Shown here one piece after another: positions 42,201 through 51,507 of a stretch of 64,000 bases of DNA (position 1 is its first letter; each line of letters opens with the position of its first letter). Below the pieces are notes generated by a model. The model had not been told where the DNA came from, did no database searches, and worked only from the letters and a program-made list of their open reading frames with translations. The stretch covers positions 62,001 through 126,000 of the forward strand of contig JACKHP010000001.1 of assembly GCA_020638905.1 (NCBI GenBank). The letters run 5' to 3'. The DNA comes from Planctomycetota bacterium (lineage in GTDB: Bacteria; Planctomycetota; B15-G4). The position numbers and the translations under genes were made by a program.

Positions 42201-45200
42201 CGTCGGGACGCGTCACGTACACGCGCGTCGAGGACGAGAACGGTTCGTCGCCCAGGAGCTGGATGAGTCCCTGGTCGCTGTCGGTCTCGAGCTCGGCGTC
42301 GGACACGTCGCCCGGCAGGCCGAGTCGCCAGCCGGAGCCGAAGTCGCCCGTCGAGGTGTCGAGGCTGCTGTAGCGGCGCGTCACCGCGAGCGGGATCCCC
42401 GCCAGCGGGACGAGCACGTCGACCACGTCGAACGCGAACGCGCCGAGCTTGTTGCCTCCCGCGACGTGCACGTCGAACTGAACGCCGCCGGTCTGGAAGC
42501 CGTCGGCCGCCACGACACGCACGCGGTAGGTGTCGTTCGGCAGCAGCGTGGGATCGATCGTCGCCACGACGCCGGCGTCCACCGGTCCGTTGCCCTCGCC
42601 GATCACGGTCACGTCACCGGTCGACGCGCGCTCGAGCTCGACCGTCCAGGTGAGCGCGGCGGGGACGTCGTCGTCGACGACGACGACGACGTCCGTGGGC
42701 GCGGTGAGCTGCGCCTCCGGCTCGGGTGCGAGCAGCGTCACGAGCGGCGTGCCCACGTCCGGACCGACGGGCAGGACGTAGCTGCCCATGCCGAGGTTGC
42801 CGGACGCGTCCATCGCGCTGCCCACGAGCGAGATCGCGCCCAGCATCTCCGGGACGATCACCGCCTGGCCCGCGGCGTCGAGCGCGACGGGCGTGCCGTC
42901 CACGGTGAGCATGCGCTCGACGATCGGCGCCGCGTCGGTGGCCTGCACCTTCACGGTCACCGCCTCGTGGATCGTGGCCGGCGCGTGGGAGAGCGCCACG
43001 ACGACCGACGGCGGGGTCGTGTCCTCGAGCACGTCGAGCGTGAACGCCTGGACGTCCTGGCCGCCGAACGGGTCGGACACGGCGAGCGACACGTCGACGC
43101 TGCCCGCGAGTCCGACGGGCGGAGTCCACGTGAGCAGCCCGGTCGACTTGCCGACCGACATCCCGGCCGGCGCCTCGAGCAGCGCCCAGGTGAGCGCGTG
43201 TCCGTCGGGATCGACGGCGTGCGCGGCGTACACGGACGACGCGCCGGCCAGCGCGCCGGCCGGCGGCGTCGACGTGATCGTGGGTGCGCCGTTGGGCGGC
43301 GCCACGGTGAGCGTGAAGACCTGGTTGCCCGTCGCGCCGCCCAGGTCGGTGGCGGTGATCGCGACGAGTTCGGAGCCGGGAGTCGACGGCGTCCACGCGG
43401 CGACGCCGGTCGTGAGGTCGATCGTCATGCCGGCCGGCGCCGTCGCGAGGGCGTACGCGATCTTCTGCGCGTCGGGGTCGAAGGCCTGCACGTCGTACGT
43501 CCACGTGTCGCCGACGAACGCCACGAGCGGCGGCGTCGAGAGGATCGTCGGCGGCTGGTTGCCGCCCTGCGCGACGACGTCGACCGTCCAGGACTGGGTG
43601 GCGTAGGGGCCGTCGGGCAGCGTCACGCGCAGCGAGACGTCATGCGCGCCGACGTCGGCGAGGGTCGGCGTCCACGTGATGCGACCGCTCGACGGGTCGA
43701 CGGTCATGGCGGCGGGCGCGACGGGCAGCGTCCACTCGGGTTGCGCCAGGGGACCGGCGTCGAGCGCGGGCTGGTAGAGGTAGAGCTGTCCGGCGACGCC
43801 CACCGACGAGGGCGTGCCGTAGACGAGCGGCGCGCCGGGACCCGACGCGAGCTGTCCCACCGCGAGCAGCCAGGCCTGCTCGGCCGAGGCCCCTTCGGGA
43901 TCGGAGACGCGCAGCGCGATCAGGTGCACGCCCGGCAGGGCGAAGTCCCACACGAGCTGGCCGTCGGACGAGACCGACACGCCGTCGGGCCCCTCGAGCT
44001 TCTCGAACAGCAGCGCGTCGCCGTCGGCGTCCGCGGCCTGGGCGAGGTACGCGTACGCGGCGCCCACCGCGGACTGCACGGGCGGCACCGACGTGAACAC
44101 CGGCGGGTGGTTTCCGTCGTCCTCGCTCACGACGAGCACGAACGACTGCTGGGCGGCGCCGCCCCAGCCGTCCTCGGCGCGCAGCACCACGTCGTGGCTG
44201 CCGACGTCGGACGGACCGGGAGTCCAGGTCGTGAGGCCGGTGTCGGCGGCGACCGTCATGGCCGCGGGACCGGTCACGAGCGCGAACGCGGGCGCGTGCC
44301 CCTCGGCGTCGACGACGTGCGCCGCGTACGTCCACGTCGCGTCGGGATGGGCGGCGAGCGGCGGCACGCTCGTGAACCACGGTGCGGTGTTGCCCAGCGC
44401 CAGCCACTGCAGCTCGAACGAGACCTTGACGCCGTCGGGGTCGGCGAAGCGCAGCCCGCGCTTGGGTGTCGCGTCGCCGGGCTCGAGCACGGTCGCCACG
44501 GACGTGTCGAGGAACGTGACCCAGGGGCGTCCGTCGTCGGTGTAGCCGTCGGGGTTCAGCAACGCGAGCGACGGGTCGGAGAGCTGGTCGACGACGGCCA
44601 CGAGCGGTCCGGCCAGCAGGTCGTCGCCGGCGTTCGTCGCGCGCATCTGCACCGTGAGCGCGCCCGCGGCCAGGTCGTACGTCGTGTCCGAGTACGCCAC
44701 GTCGAGCGACGCCGTCACGTCCTGCAGCAGGTCGAGCGTGCCGTCCTGGGGGACGACGCCCCACAGCGTGAGCGTCGCCTCGCAGAGTCCACCCGCGCTG
44801 TCGGCGGCCTCGACCACGAACACGTTCGCGCCCGGTTGCAGCGTGACGAGGTGGAAGAAGCGGCCCGCGGCGTCGAGGCTGTCGACGGGCTGGCCGTTCA
44901 CCGTCACGGCGAGCACCTCGAGCCCCTGCACGAGCTCGAAGAGCAGGTCGTTCACGTCGGACACGGCGCGCGCCGTCCCGTCGCCGTCGGGCTGCGCGTC
45001 GACCACGTCGGCCATGAACTGCAGCGAAGGCGCCACGTCGGGCAGCCCGAGCTGGAAGCAGCGCAGGTCGAGTCCCCCGGCGGCCGCGTCGATCAGCGCA
45101 CCCGCCGTGGGGTACGCCGCCTCGGGCGCCGGGAGGCCGTCGGTCAGGAAGACCATCACGCGCTCTCCCGCAGGCGGACCGAGCTCCAGGGCGGTGGCGG

Positions 45201-48200
45201 CGGCGCCGAAGCCCTGCTCGAAGTTCGTCCCGCCGCCCACGTTCACGTTCGTGAACAGCTCGATGCCGCTGCCGAACACGCCGAACGGACCGCCGATGGC
45301 GTACGCACTGAGCAGCGCCTGCTCGAAGTCGGCGACACCGTCGCCGTCGGCGTCGCGCTCGGGCGGCGTCGTCCAGGTCTGGATGCCGGGCTCGGGGGCG
45401 AGATCGGCGGTCTTGCCCGTACCGGCGAACGGCGCCAGCGCGTGGGTCACGCTGCCGTTCTGCGCGAAGAGGCCGTCGACGATGCGGATCGCGCCCAGGC
45501 ACGAGTCGAGGATCGAGCCCTCGGTGCAGTCGGGGTTCGGGTTGTCGCCCGTCCCGTTGTCGCCGTTCAGGTCGTCGGACTCGTCGATCACGCCGTCGAA
45601 GTTGCTGTCGAGTCCGCACACGTCCTGGGTGCTGGTCGACACGTCGAGCACGTAGATCACGTCGAGCGACGCGTCGAGGCCGAGCGCCCGCCCCGAGAGC
45701 GCCAGCGTCGTCCCCGCGGGATAGGACGCGCCGTCGGGCTGGTCGAACGTGATGCAGCCGCCGGTCGTCGCCGGCGACGGCACGACCTTGAAGAGCGTCG
45801 ATACGGCGTTGTTCAGCTCGCCGCCGGGCTCGTCGAGCAGGTCGGTGGCGTCGACGTCGACGAACACGAGGTAGTCGCCGAGTCCGACCGAGTCGGGGAA
45901 CACGAGCGTGAGCTCGCGCTGGTAGGTCTCCCCCGACGCGACGGGATCGTCGATCACCACGTCGGCCAGCACGATGTCGTCGGCGTCGCCGAGCTGGGTG
46001 TCGTTCGAGAGCAGCAGGCGGTCGGTCCAGCCGGGGGCGAGGGTCTCGCCGCCCAGGTTCTCGACCGACCATGTGAGCGTGAGCAGGCGTCCGGTCTCGC
46101 CGTCGAAGAGCACCGGCGGGTCGGCCAGCACGACGTGCGGCAGCAGGTCGGTCTCGACCCGGCGCACGACGAACGACCACGCCGGAGAGGCCACGCCGTC
46201 CAGGGCGAGGCGCAGGTGCCACGTCCCCGCGGGCAGCACGAAGGGGCCCTCGTCGGAGCCCGAGTTCGAGAGCACCTCGTTCGCGAACAGGCCGGCCGAG
46301 GAGCCGGCCGGGTCGATCAGCGTCCAGCGCAGGCCGCCGCCGCCGGTGAGCGCGTCGAAGAAGAGGCGCTCGGTCTGCGCGAGTTCGAACGAGTAGGTCA
46401 GCGATGCACCGGGCGCGGGGAGTTGTCCCGAGGTCTCGACGTCGAGGGTGAGGACGTCCTCGAGCTGCGGTGACGTGTGCACCACGAAGCCGTACGCCGG
46501 GCTGCCCGTGGAGACCTCGAGCTGCAGCGCGTAGGCGCCGGCAGCCAGGGTCAGCGGCCCCTTGTCGGAGCCGTTCACGTTGCCCATGTCGTCGTCGAAG
46601 AGCGTCTCGCCGCCCTCGTCGACGAGCGTCCAGCGCAGGCCGGGCGACGCGACGGTGTCGTCGAAGTAGTACGACCCTCCGCCCGGCGGCACGTCGAGCA
46701 GGTAGCACGCGGTGCTCCCGGCACCGTCGAGCGTGCCCTCGACGAGCGTATCGGGGACGAGCGGGAACTCGCTGGCGGTCGACTCGACCGCCGCGAACGA
46801 GAAGCTCGGCACGTTGCTCGCCACCGGGTCGAGGAGCAGTTCGTACGTCCCCGCCAAGAGCGGGAACGGGCCCTGGTCGGACTGGCTGGTGCTGGACGGC
46901 GTGAACGGACCGAAGACCGCCAGCCCGACGGGGTCGGTGAGCGTCCACGAGACCTGGTTCGTGCCGGCGAGCACGTCGAAGGTGAGCGTGTGCGTCTCGG
47001 TCAGCTCGAGCAGCCAGCGCTGCGTCGATCCGGGTCCGGCGAACGACGTGGCGATCGGCACTCCGATCGCGAGCGGACCCTCGTCGTCGACGGGCGCCAC
47101 GACCTCGAGCACGTACGCGGCGAGGTCGTCGAGTCCGTTGCCGCGCACGACGAGGCGCCACGTTCCGGCCGCGGCGGGGAAGGGCCCGAGCGGCTGGTTG
47201 CCGAGGAGGCCGTCGACGACGGCGTGCCCCGCGGGGTCGAACAGGTCGAAGCGCAACTGGTTCGAGCCGCTCGCGAGCGCGATGAAGAGCGATCCGTCGG
47301 TCGGGACGACGAGGTCCCACAGGTGGCGCTCGCCGGGGATCGTGAGCGCGTCGTCGAGCAGGTCGCCGAAGGTCGCGACGCGCAGCAGGTCCTGGGTGGC
47401 GACGAGCGTGAACGCGTACGACGGCGTGCCGCCCGCGTCGTCCTCGACGAGCAGCGTGTACGTGCCGCCGGCCAGGGCGAACGGGCCGCGGTCGGACGTG
47501 CTCACGTTGCTCGCGGCGGCGTCGAACACGACCTGTCCCGCCGGGTCGAGCAGCGACCAGTCGAGCGTCGACGGGCCGGAGGCCGTGAGATCGGCGAAGA
47601 CGAGCTGGCCGTGCGGGACGTCGACCGTGTACGCATCGGCCTGGCCGGCGACGGCGATCTGCGCGGCCACCGGCTGGTCGAGCGCGATCGGCGTGCCCGC
47701 CGGCACGAACGGCGTGGGACCGAGGTCGACGAGTGCGATCGTCCACGTCCCCGTCTGGCCGGTCTCGCCCTCGATGACGAGGGTGTAGTCGCCGCCCAGC
47801 AGCGGCACCGAGGCCACGTCGGAGAGCGAGGTCGTCTTGCCGAACACGGCGCGTCCGACGGAGTCGAGAAGCGTCCAGTCGATGCCGAGGAAGTTCGTGG
47901 ACGCGACCTGGTCGAAGGTCACCAGCGTGCCGGTCGGTGCAGAGAACGAGATCGTCGTACGGTCGCCGGGCTGGTCGACGGAGCCGGAGAGCGTGTCGCC
48001 GAGGGACGCCGCGAGCCGCGTGTCCTGTCCCTCGACCAGGCGGATCGAGTAGCTGCCGGTGGCCGAGCCGTCGCCCGAGATCTCGAGCACGTACCCGCCG
48101 CCCAGCAGCGTGACCGGCGCCACGTCCTGCAGCGACGTCGTGCGCGGGACGATGTCGAGTCCGAGCGCGTCGGTGAGGCGCCATGCCAGTCCGAGCAGGT

Positions 48201-49329
48201 TCGAGGTGGCGAGCTGGTCGAGCGTGACGCGCGCGCCGGGCGGCGCGTCGAACGCGTACGTCCGCACGACGCCGGGCGCGTCGATGGCGTCGTCGACCTG
48301 CTGTCCGATCGTGATCGGGACGGTCGGCGTCGACGGCACGAAGCTGGCCTCGAAGCTGAAGCCGCCGGTGTGCGATCCCTCGCCGAGCACGCTCAGCACG
48401 TAGTCGCCACCCATGAGCGGCAGCGGACCACGGTCGTCGAGGGCCGTGGTCTGCAGCAGCACGCGTCCGGCGGCGTCCTCGAGGTGCCAGTCGAACTGGC
48501 CCGCGCCGTCGACCGTGAGCACGTCGAGGAACAGCGCGCTGCCCGGCGCCGCGCCGAACGTCCACGAGACGGTCTGCCCCGGCCCGTCTACGCTCTCGGC
48601 GATCGGCACGCCGAACGCGAGCGGCTGGGTGGGCTTGTCGGACACGTCGGTCACGACGAACGAGTACGCCCCGGAGGTGTCGCCCTCGCCGTGCACCTCC
48701 AGCGAGTGCTCGCCGGCGACGAGCCCGATCGGTCCGAAGTCGCCCAGGTTGCCGCTGCTCAGCAGGACGCGGCCGAACGCGTCGCGCAGCACGTAGTCCA
48801 TGCCGCTCGTCGACTCGGACGAGAGCGTGTCGATGAAGACTCGCTGTCCCGCGCTCGCGGTGAACGTGTACGTGTCGCGCGAGCCGGGGTCCTCGAGCAT
48901 GCCGTTCGTCGGCGAGCCGAGCACGAGCGGCCCCGCGTCGTCCTGCACGGTCGAGACCTCGAACGCGTACGCACCGCTGCCGTAGCCGTCCGGGAAGACC
49001 TCGATCACGTACTCGCCGCCCACGAGATCGATCGCGCCCAGGTCGCTGAAGAAGCCGGCGTTCTCGGCCAGCACGCGTCCGTGCGCGTCGCGCAGGCGCC
49101 AGCCGACGTCGTTCTGCCCCGTGACCAGGCTGTCGACGTACACGCGCTGGCCGGCCGCCGCGACGAACGCGTACGCGTGCTGCGCTTCGTAGTCGGGCAG
49201 GATGCCCGCGACGGGCGTGTCGAACTCGACGGGCACGGGGTCTTCGGCGTGCGCGGCGCCGGCCAGGGCGCACAGCGCGAGGGCGGCCGGGACGGAGCGG
49301 GAGCGGATGCGGCGCTGGGTGTCGGACAT
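39214..49329 (-). CDS. Giant secreted RHS-repeat protein with PPC, CARDB, VWA and Ig-like domains
   Basis: 3371 residues. A signal peptide ends near GAAHAED. About ten PPC-like repeats of roughly 105 residues follow (each with a LLGGDYTLVIEG-like strand). Then come a CARDB domain (about 1060-1190), a von Willebrand A domain (about 1220-1450, with DVSTS as a partial MIDAS and FLTDGLPAPE), and five He_PIG/cadherin-like domains (about 1640-2110; NHPPVFTSVPP type). An RHS/YD shell runs from about 2300, with YD repeats such as YDAAGNRLASHL, and ends at the core motif RGYTPGLGRFLSKDP near 3250. The tail after the core is only about 95 residues and resembles no known toxin. A surface, adhesive or encapsulating role is likely. 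Confidence 0.9.
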   Translation of the reverse strand: MSDTQRRIRSRSVPAALALCALAGAAHAEDPVPVEFDTPVAGILPDYEAQHAYAFVAAAGQRVYVDSLVTGQNDVGWRLRDAHGRVLAENAGFFSDLGAIDLVGGEYVIEVFPDGYGSGAYAFEVSTVQDDAGPLVLGSPTNGMLEDPGSRDTYTFTASAGQRVFIDTLSSESTSGMDYVLRDAFGRVLLSSGNLGDFGPIGLVAGEHSLEVHGEGDTSGAYSFVVTDVSDKPTQPLAFGVPIAESVDGPGQTVSWTFGAAPGSALFLDVLTVDGAGQFDWHLEDAAGRVLLQTTALDDRGPLPLMGGDYVLSVLGEGSHTGGFSFEASFVPSTPTVPITIGQQVDDAIDAPGVVRTYAFDAPPGARVTLDQLATSNLLGLAWRLTDALGLDIVPRTTSLQDVAPVTLLGGGYVLEISGDGSATGSYSIRLVEGQDTRLAASLGDTLSGSVDQPGDRTTISFSAPTGTLVTFDQVASTNFLGIDWTLLDSVGRAVFGKTTSLSDVASVPLLGGDYTLVIEGETGQTGTWTIALVDLGPTPFVPAGTPIALDQPVAAQIAVAGQADAYTVDVPHGQLVFADLTASGPSTLDWSLLDPAGQVVFDAAASNVSTSDRGPFALAGGTYTLLVEDDAGGTPSYAFTLVATQDLLRVATFGDLLDDALTIPGERHLWDLVVPTDGSLFIALASGSNQLRFDLFDPAGHAVVDGLLGNQPLGPFPAAAGTWRLVVRGNGLDDLAAYVLEVVAPVDDEGPLAIGVPIATSFAGPGSTQRWLLELTETHTLTFDVLAGTNQVSWTLTDPVGLAVFGPFTPSSTSQSDQGPFPLLAGTYELLLDPVASNVPSFSFAAVESTASEFPLVPDTLVEGTLDGAGSTACYLLDVPPGGGSYYFDDTVASPGLRWTLVDEGGETLFDDDMGNVNGSDKGPLTLAAGAYALQLEVSTGSPAYGFVVHTSPQLEDVLTLDVETSGQLPAPGASLTYSFELAQTERLFFDALTGGGGLRWTLIDPAGSSAGLFANEVLSNSGSDEGPFVLPAGTWHLRLALDGVASPAWSFVVRRVETDLLPHVVLADPPVLFDGETGRLLTLTWSVENLGGETLAPGWTDRLLLSNDTQLGDADDIVLADVVIDDPVASGETYQRELTLVFPDSVGLGDYLVFVDVDATDLLDEPGGELNNAVSTLFKVVPSPATTGGCITFDQPDGASYPAGTTLALSGRALGLDASLDVIYVLDVSTSTQDVCGLDSNFDGVIDESDDLNGDNGTGDNPNPDCTEGSILDSCLGAIRIVDGLFAQNGSVTHALAPFAGTGKTADLAPEPGIQTWTTPPERDADGDGVADFEQALLSAYAIGGPFGVFGSGIELFTNVNVGGGTNFEQGFGAAATALELGPPAGERVMVFLTDGLPAPEAAYPTAGALIDAAAGGLDLRCFQLGLPDVAPSLQFMADVVDAQPDGDGTARAVSDVNDLLFELVQGLEVLAVTVNGQPVDSLDAAGRFFHLVTLQPGANVFVVEAADSAGGLCEATLTLWGVVPQDGTLDLLQDVTASLDVAYSDTTYDLAAGALTVQMRATNAGDDLLAGPLVAVVDQLSDPSLALLNPDGYTDDGRPWVTFLDTSVATVLEPGDATPKRGLRFADPDGVKVSFELQWLALGNTAPWFTSVPPLAAHPDATWTYAAHVVDAEGHAPAFALVTGPAAMTVAADTGLTTWTPGPSDVGSHDVVLRAEDGWGGAAQQSFVLVVSEDDGNHPPVFTSVPPVQSAVGAAYAYLAQAADADGDALLFEKLEGPDGVSVSSDGQLVWDFALPGVHLIALRVSDPEGASAEQAWLLAVGQLASGPGAPLVYGTPSSVGVAGQLYLYQPALDAGPLAQPEWTLPVAPAAMTVDPSSGRITWTPTLADVGAHDVSLRVTLPDGPYATQSWTVDVVAQGGNQPPTILSTPPLVAFVGDTWTYDVQAFDPDAQKIAYALATAPAGMTIDLTTGVAAWTPSTPGSELVAITATDLGGATGNQVFTLTVAPPNGAPTITSTPPAGALAGASSVYAAHAVDPDGHALTWALLEAPAGMSVGKSTGLLTWTPPVGLAGSVDVSLAVSDPFGGQDVQAFTLDVLEDTTPPSVVVALSHAPATIHEAVTVKVQATDAAPIVERMLTVDGTPVALDAAGQAVIVPEMLGAISLVGSAMDASGNLGMGSYVLPVGPDVGTPLVTLLAPEPEAQLTAPTDVVVVVDDDVPAALTWTVELERASTGDVTVIGEGNGPVDAGVVATIDPTLLPNDTYRVRVVAADGFQTGGVQFDVHVAGGNKLGAFAFDVVDVLVPLAGIPLAVTRRYSSLDTSTGDFGSGWRLGLPGDVSDAELETDSDQGLIQLLGDEPFSSSTRVYVTRPDGEREGFTFDPTPVGFPSVLGFFPAFTPDDGVTDTLEAVGPEIVSGFGGLFFDFVIPYNPDTYVLTTAEGLAYTINEEHGLQLVEDVHGNTITVTPDGLQSSLGPSIAFERDAQGRIVRVVEPIDPADPDHVVDLHYGYDPATGDLVSFVDQLGNETSYAYGDRAHPHRLTELTDPLGTPLLKTVYDEQGQLLALCGADGDVDTLDGCTLFTTDSAAGLQTVIDARGVRTDRVFDAAGDLVLERTWRFDLLSYVETAFTWDAAGHMTSVTDPLGNVTTMSYDAAGNLVARTDPAGRTTTWAYVDGCSEPVAICDPTGACTTIQRDGDCAAVMFVDALGGVTQIVRDDDGRITDVIDPVGSAWHYEYDALGYPASISAPGDGGSPSIFEHDVKGQLQRAVDSEGRERIFTWDDKHRLVGESWDDGTEIAYEYDANGNLLRSSSPDAVITWDYWPVGLPRTMDTTATPGAPGVVVSYGVPSGGGLQPGYDGDLNITHVSDSLGGLTAYAWDEFDRLVSVAQSTPASALGQRPALGASPLGLGQGTSGAPTPPGPSLAGGLTPERLVTLAYDDAGLMREVVRGTSLAGTQPVVRSTYGYDCGGCPKRVALVEHIRASDDAVLDSLAITRDDAGRPTSLLDAQGLHSYAHDGTGRLLSADHPGGSPLPDESYTYDAAGNRLASHLSATTSYAYQSGSGGSQLLSDDDHAYTYDRNGSLVRAEDLSTGEVTTYAYDHRNRLVSAVVTDAALVELHRAEYAYDATDRRVRSVEDGVVRHVVYDGDNPLLVLDDAGALVARRTYGRGIDQAFGEEIGGQTRWLLPDHRNSMRVVTDAAGQVVAQRTYDSFGRRVASSGVSLDTDLGFQGRPGAGFAELLDFRARGYTPGLGRFLSKDPVAPHAYAFVSNSPLTLLDPSGRTELIEYACFAVSAVKDAYQVSQAPAGIIEFMSEEVVKGLNGEGGGGDVDQAVNDVLEAILEILTGEINPFPEDPIDAFCEIAG

Positions 49330-49442
49330 GCGGTGGACTCCGGGCGTCGCGGTCGCTCGTGCGGACCGCGCGCGGGGCGGGGGTCACCGCCGCTTGCGCG
49401 GGACGCGCGCGCGGCCCGCCACCAAATCTGGCGCGTCGCGCG

Positions 49443-51362
49443 TCAGCGCGCGGCGAGCTGCGTGGGACGCGTCCGGCGCCAGTAACGGGCCGCGGCGGCG
49501 GCGTCGTCGGCGAGCGGGCTGAGCGGGTACTCGCGGGCCAGGCGCTCGAGGATCTGCACGCCACGCGCGACGTGTCCCCAGCGTCGCTCGTTGCCGGCGG
49601 GCGTGTGGGCCACCGGGGATTCGTCGGCCGCCTTGATCTGGGCCAGGCCGGCCGAGAACAGCGCCTCGTCGGCCAGCGGGTGTCCCGGGTCGTCGCGCAC
49701 GAGGGCCAGGAAGCCGTCGGTGGCGAGGTTCCAGGAGAGCGTCGCCTCGTACCAGTCGAACGCCGACGGCGCGTCGGGTCCGTCTCCTCGCAGCCAGGCG
49801 GGGTCGGGACGTCCGCTCCAGTTCGCGCCGTGCCCGGCGTACACGGGATGCAGCACGTCGCGCGAGTGGTAGTACAACGCCGCGCGCTTGTAGGCCCAGT
49901 CGAGGCGCTCGTCGCCGCGCGCCCGGCGCTCGCGCTCCTCGAAGGCGGCCATCGTCTCCCACGACCGGAACTGGTCGCGCAGCGCGCCCAGGTCGAGCAC
50001 CACGCCCTCGGGCGACGGGTCGAGGTCGGTCTCGTTGCCGTAGCGGTCGAGCGGCGTGTCCCACGGGACGGCGTCGTCCTCGGGTGCGTCGGTGCGTCGC
50101 AGCGGGTCGTCCCACGCGACGGGTTGCTGCCCGCTCGCCAGCGCGCACGGCACCCGTCCCGCCCAGCGCTCGCGGTACGCGCGCGACACGAGCAGCTCGG
50201 GACGGCTCGCGGCCACGCGCGCGACCTCGTCGAGCGCGGCGGCGTAGCCGAGCTCGGCCGCGTAGCGCCGTGCGCGGATGGAGAGCAGCAGGTCGGCGTT
50301 CCGCTCGGGCGCGCGCGGGTCGACGATGTCGCCCACCACGGGCGAGCCGAGCGGCGAGAACTCGGCCAGCGCGACGAGCAGCATGAGCGCCTCGTCACGC
50401 CGGTCGGCGTCGGGCTCGACCGACGCACGCGAGGCCTCGCGCAGGGCGTCGAGGTCTCGTCCCGCGGCGAGGTGCAGGCGCGCGAGACGCAGCGCGACGT
50501 TGTCGCTTCCGCAGTGCCCCGGGTAGCGCGCACGCCAGGCTTCGAGCAGGAGCTCCTCGTCGGCGGACGACGGCGCGTCGGCGTCCACCCAGGGGAAGGT
50601 CGTGCCGGCGCCGCGCCAGACCCTCGCGTCGAGGCCGAAGTAGGGACGTCGCCACAGCACCTCGAGCGCGCGGTAGCTGCGCAGCACGTCACGGGCGCTC
50701 TCGCGCTCGAGCATCTGCTCGCCTCTCACGGCACCGAGCGGACGTCGGACGACCGCCTCCGACGGCCGTGCGGCGAGCGCGACGAAGCCGGACGCCGCCG
50801 CGGCGTCGCCACGGAACGCGAGGGCCAGCAGGGCGTCCTCGCGATCGCCGGCATCGTCGCCGTCGAGCAGCGGCTGCAGCCTCTGGCGCGCGTCGTCGGG
50901 CGGCGCGGTGAGCGCGACGTGCATGACGAGCATCTGGCGCGCGAGGGGATGACGCGCGAGCTGCAACGCGTCGAGCAGCAGGTCACGCGTCGCCTCGGGG
51001 CGTTCGTCGAAGCGCGTCACGCAGGACCCGTCGGGCGCCTCGACGGGTCCGGCGAGCGCCAGCATCGCGCGCAGGAAGTCGACGTGCGTGCGGCAGTTCG
51101 CGAGCCGGCGCACGATCGCCGGGAGCTCGTCGTCGGCGACGCGTGGCGCGAACTCGCGCGGCGCGACGTCGAGTGCGACGACGTCCGCACGCGCGGGCGT
51201 CGGCCGCAGGTCGTCCATGCGGCGCGATGTCACGAAGCCTGCGTCGACGAGCGCGAGCGCAGGGCGCGCGTCGCGTTCGCCTCCCGCGACGACGAGGACC
51301 GTCGAGAGCACCCCGGCGACGACGAGACACGCCGTCGCGACCGCCGTCGCGCGCACCGTCAT
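49443..51362 (-). CDS. Exported alpha-helical repeat protein, unknown function
   Basis: 639 residues from ATG 51362 (GGGAGG upstream). A signal anchor covers about residues 6-27 (ATAVATACLVVAGVLSTVLV). The rest is helix-rich with HEAT/TPR-like spacing (for example LLDALQLARHPLARQMLVMH and DREDALLALAFRGDAAAAS). It ends with a TPR-type stretch HPLADEALFSAGLAQIKAAD and HVARGVQILERLAREYPLSP, typical of proteins that count particles or assemble envelope complexes. It lies just upstream of the giant RHS gene, same strand, 113 nt apart, and may belong to its system. Confidence 0.65.
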   Translation of the reverse strand: MTVRATAVATACLVVAGVLSTVLVVAGGERDARPALALVDAGFVTSRRMDDLRPTPARADVVALDVAPREFAPRVADDELPAIVRRLANCRTHVDFLRAMLALAGPVEAPDGSCVTRFDERPEATRDLLLDALQLARHPLARQMLVMHVALTAPPDDARQRLQPLLDGDDAGDREDALLALAFRGDAAAASGFVALAARPSEAVVRRPLGAVRGEQMLERESARDVLRSYRALEVLWRRPYFGLDARVWRGAGTTFPWVDADAPSSADEELLLEAWRARYPGHCGSDNVALRLARLHLAAGRDLDALREASRASVEPDADRRDEALMLLVALAEFSPLGSPVVGDIVDPRAPERNADLLLSIRARRYAAELGYAAALDEVARVAASRPELLVSRAYRERWAGRVPCALASGQQPVAWDDPLRRTDAPEDDAVPWDTPLDRYGNETDLDPSPEGVVLDLGALRDQFRSWETMAAFEERERRARGDERLDWAYKRAALYYHSRDVLHPVYAGHGANWSGRPDPAWLRGDGPDAPSAFDWYEATLSWNLATDGFLALVRDDPGHPLADEALFSAGLAQIKAADESPVAHTPAGNERRWGHVARGVQILERLAREYPLSPLADDAAAAARYWRRTRPTQLAAR

Positions 51363-51408
51363 GCTTCCCTCCCGTTCCGCGCTCCCCCGCCAGAAGGAGC
51401 CCGGGTCC

Positions 51409-51414
51409 AGTCTA
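51409..51414 (-). promoter_or_regulatory. Candidate -10 element of the exported repeat protein
   Basis: Minus-strand TAGACT, about 47 nt upstream of ATG 51362. Confidence 0.35.
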
Positions 51415-51451
51415 GTGCGTCGCTCGCGATCCGTGGGGAAGGCGAGCCGTC

Positions 51452-51500
51452 TTGACGGCCCGCGGGTCCTGGGATAAACATGACCGAACCGATCAGGATT
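51452..51500 (+). promoter_or_regulatory. Promoter and overlapping Rrf2-type dyad
   Basis: TTGACG (51452-51457), a 17-base spacer and TAAACA (51475-51480) form the best -35/-10 pair of the window. An imperfect dyad, ATAAACATGACCG and CGATCAGGATT around AAC (51474-51500), covers the -10 region. This layout fits autorepression by the Rrf2 protein encoded immediately downstream. Confidence 0.55.
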
Positions 51501-51507
51501 CCCCCGC

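Noticed and set aside
40720..46473. A 1917-residue plus-strand frame opposite the RHS gene
   Set aside because: Rich in Arg, Val, Glu and His with no domain; it is the antisense shadow of a high-GC gene.
43640..50692. A 2350-residue minus-strand frame
   Set aside because: Arg/Ala/Pro-rich composition and overlap with two well-supported genes in another frame.
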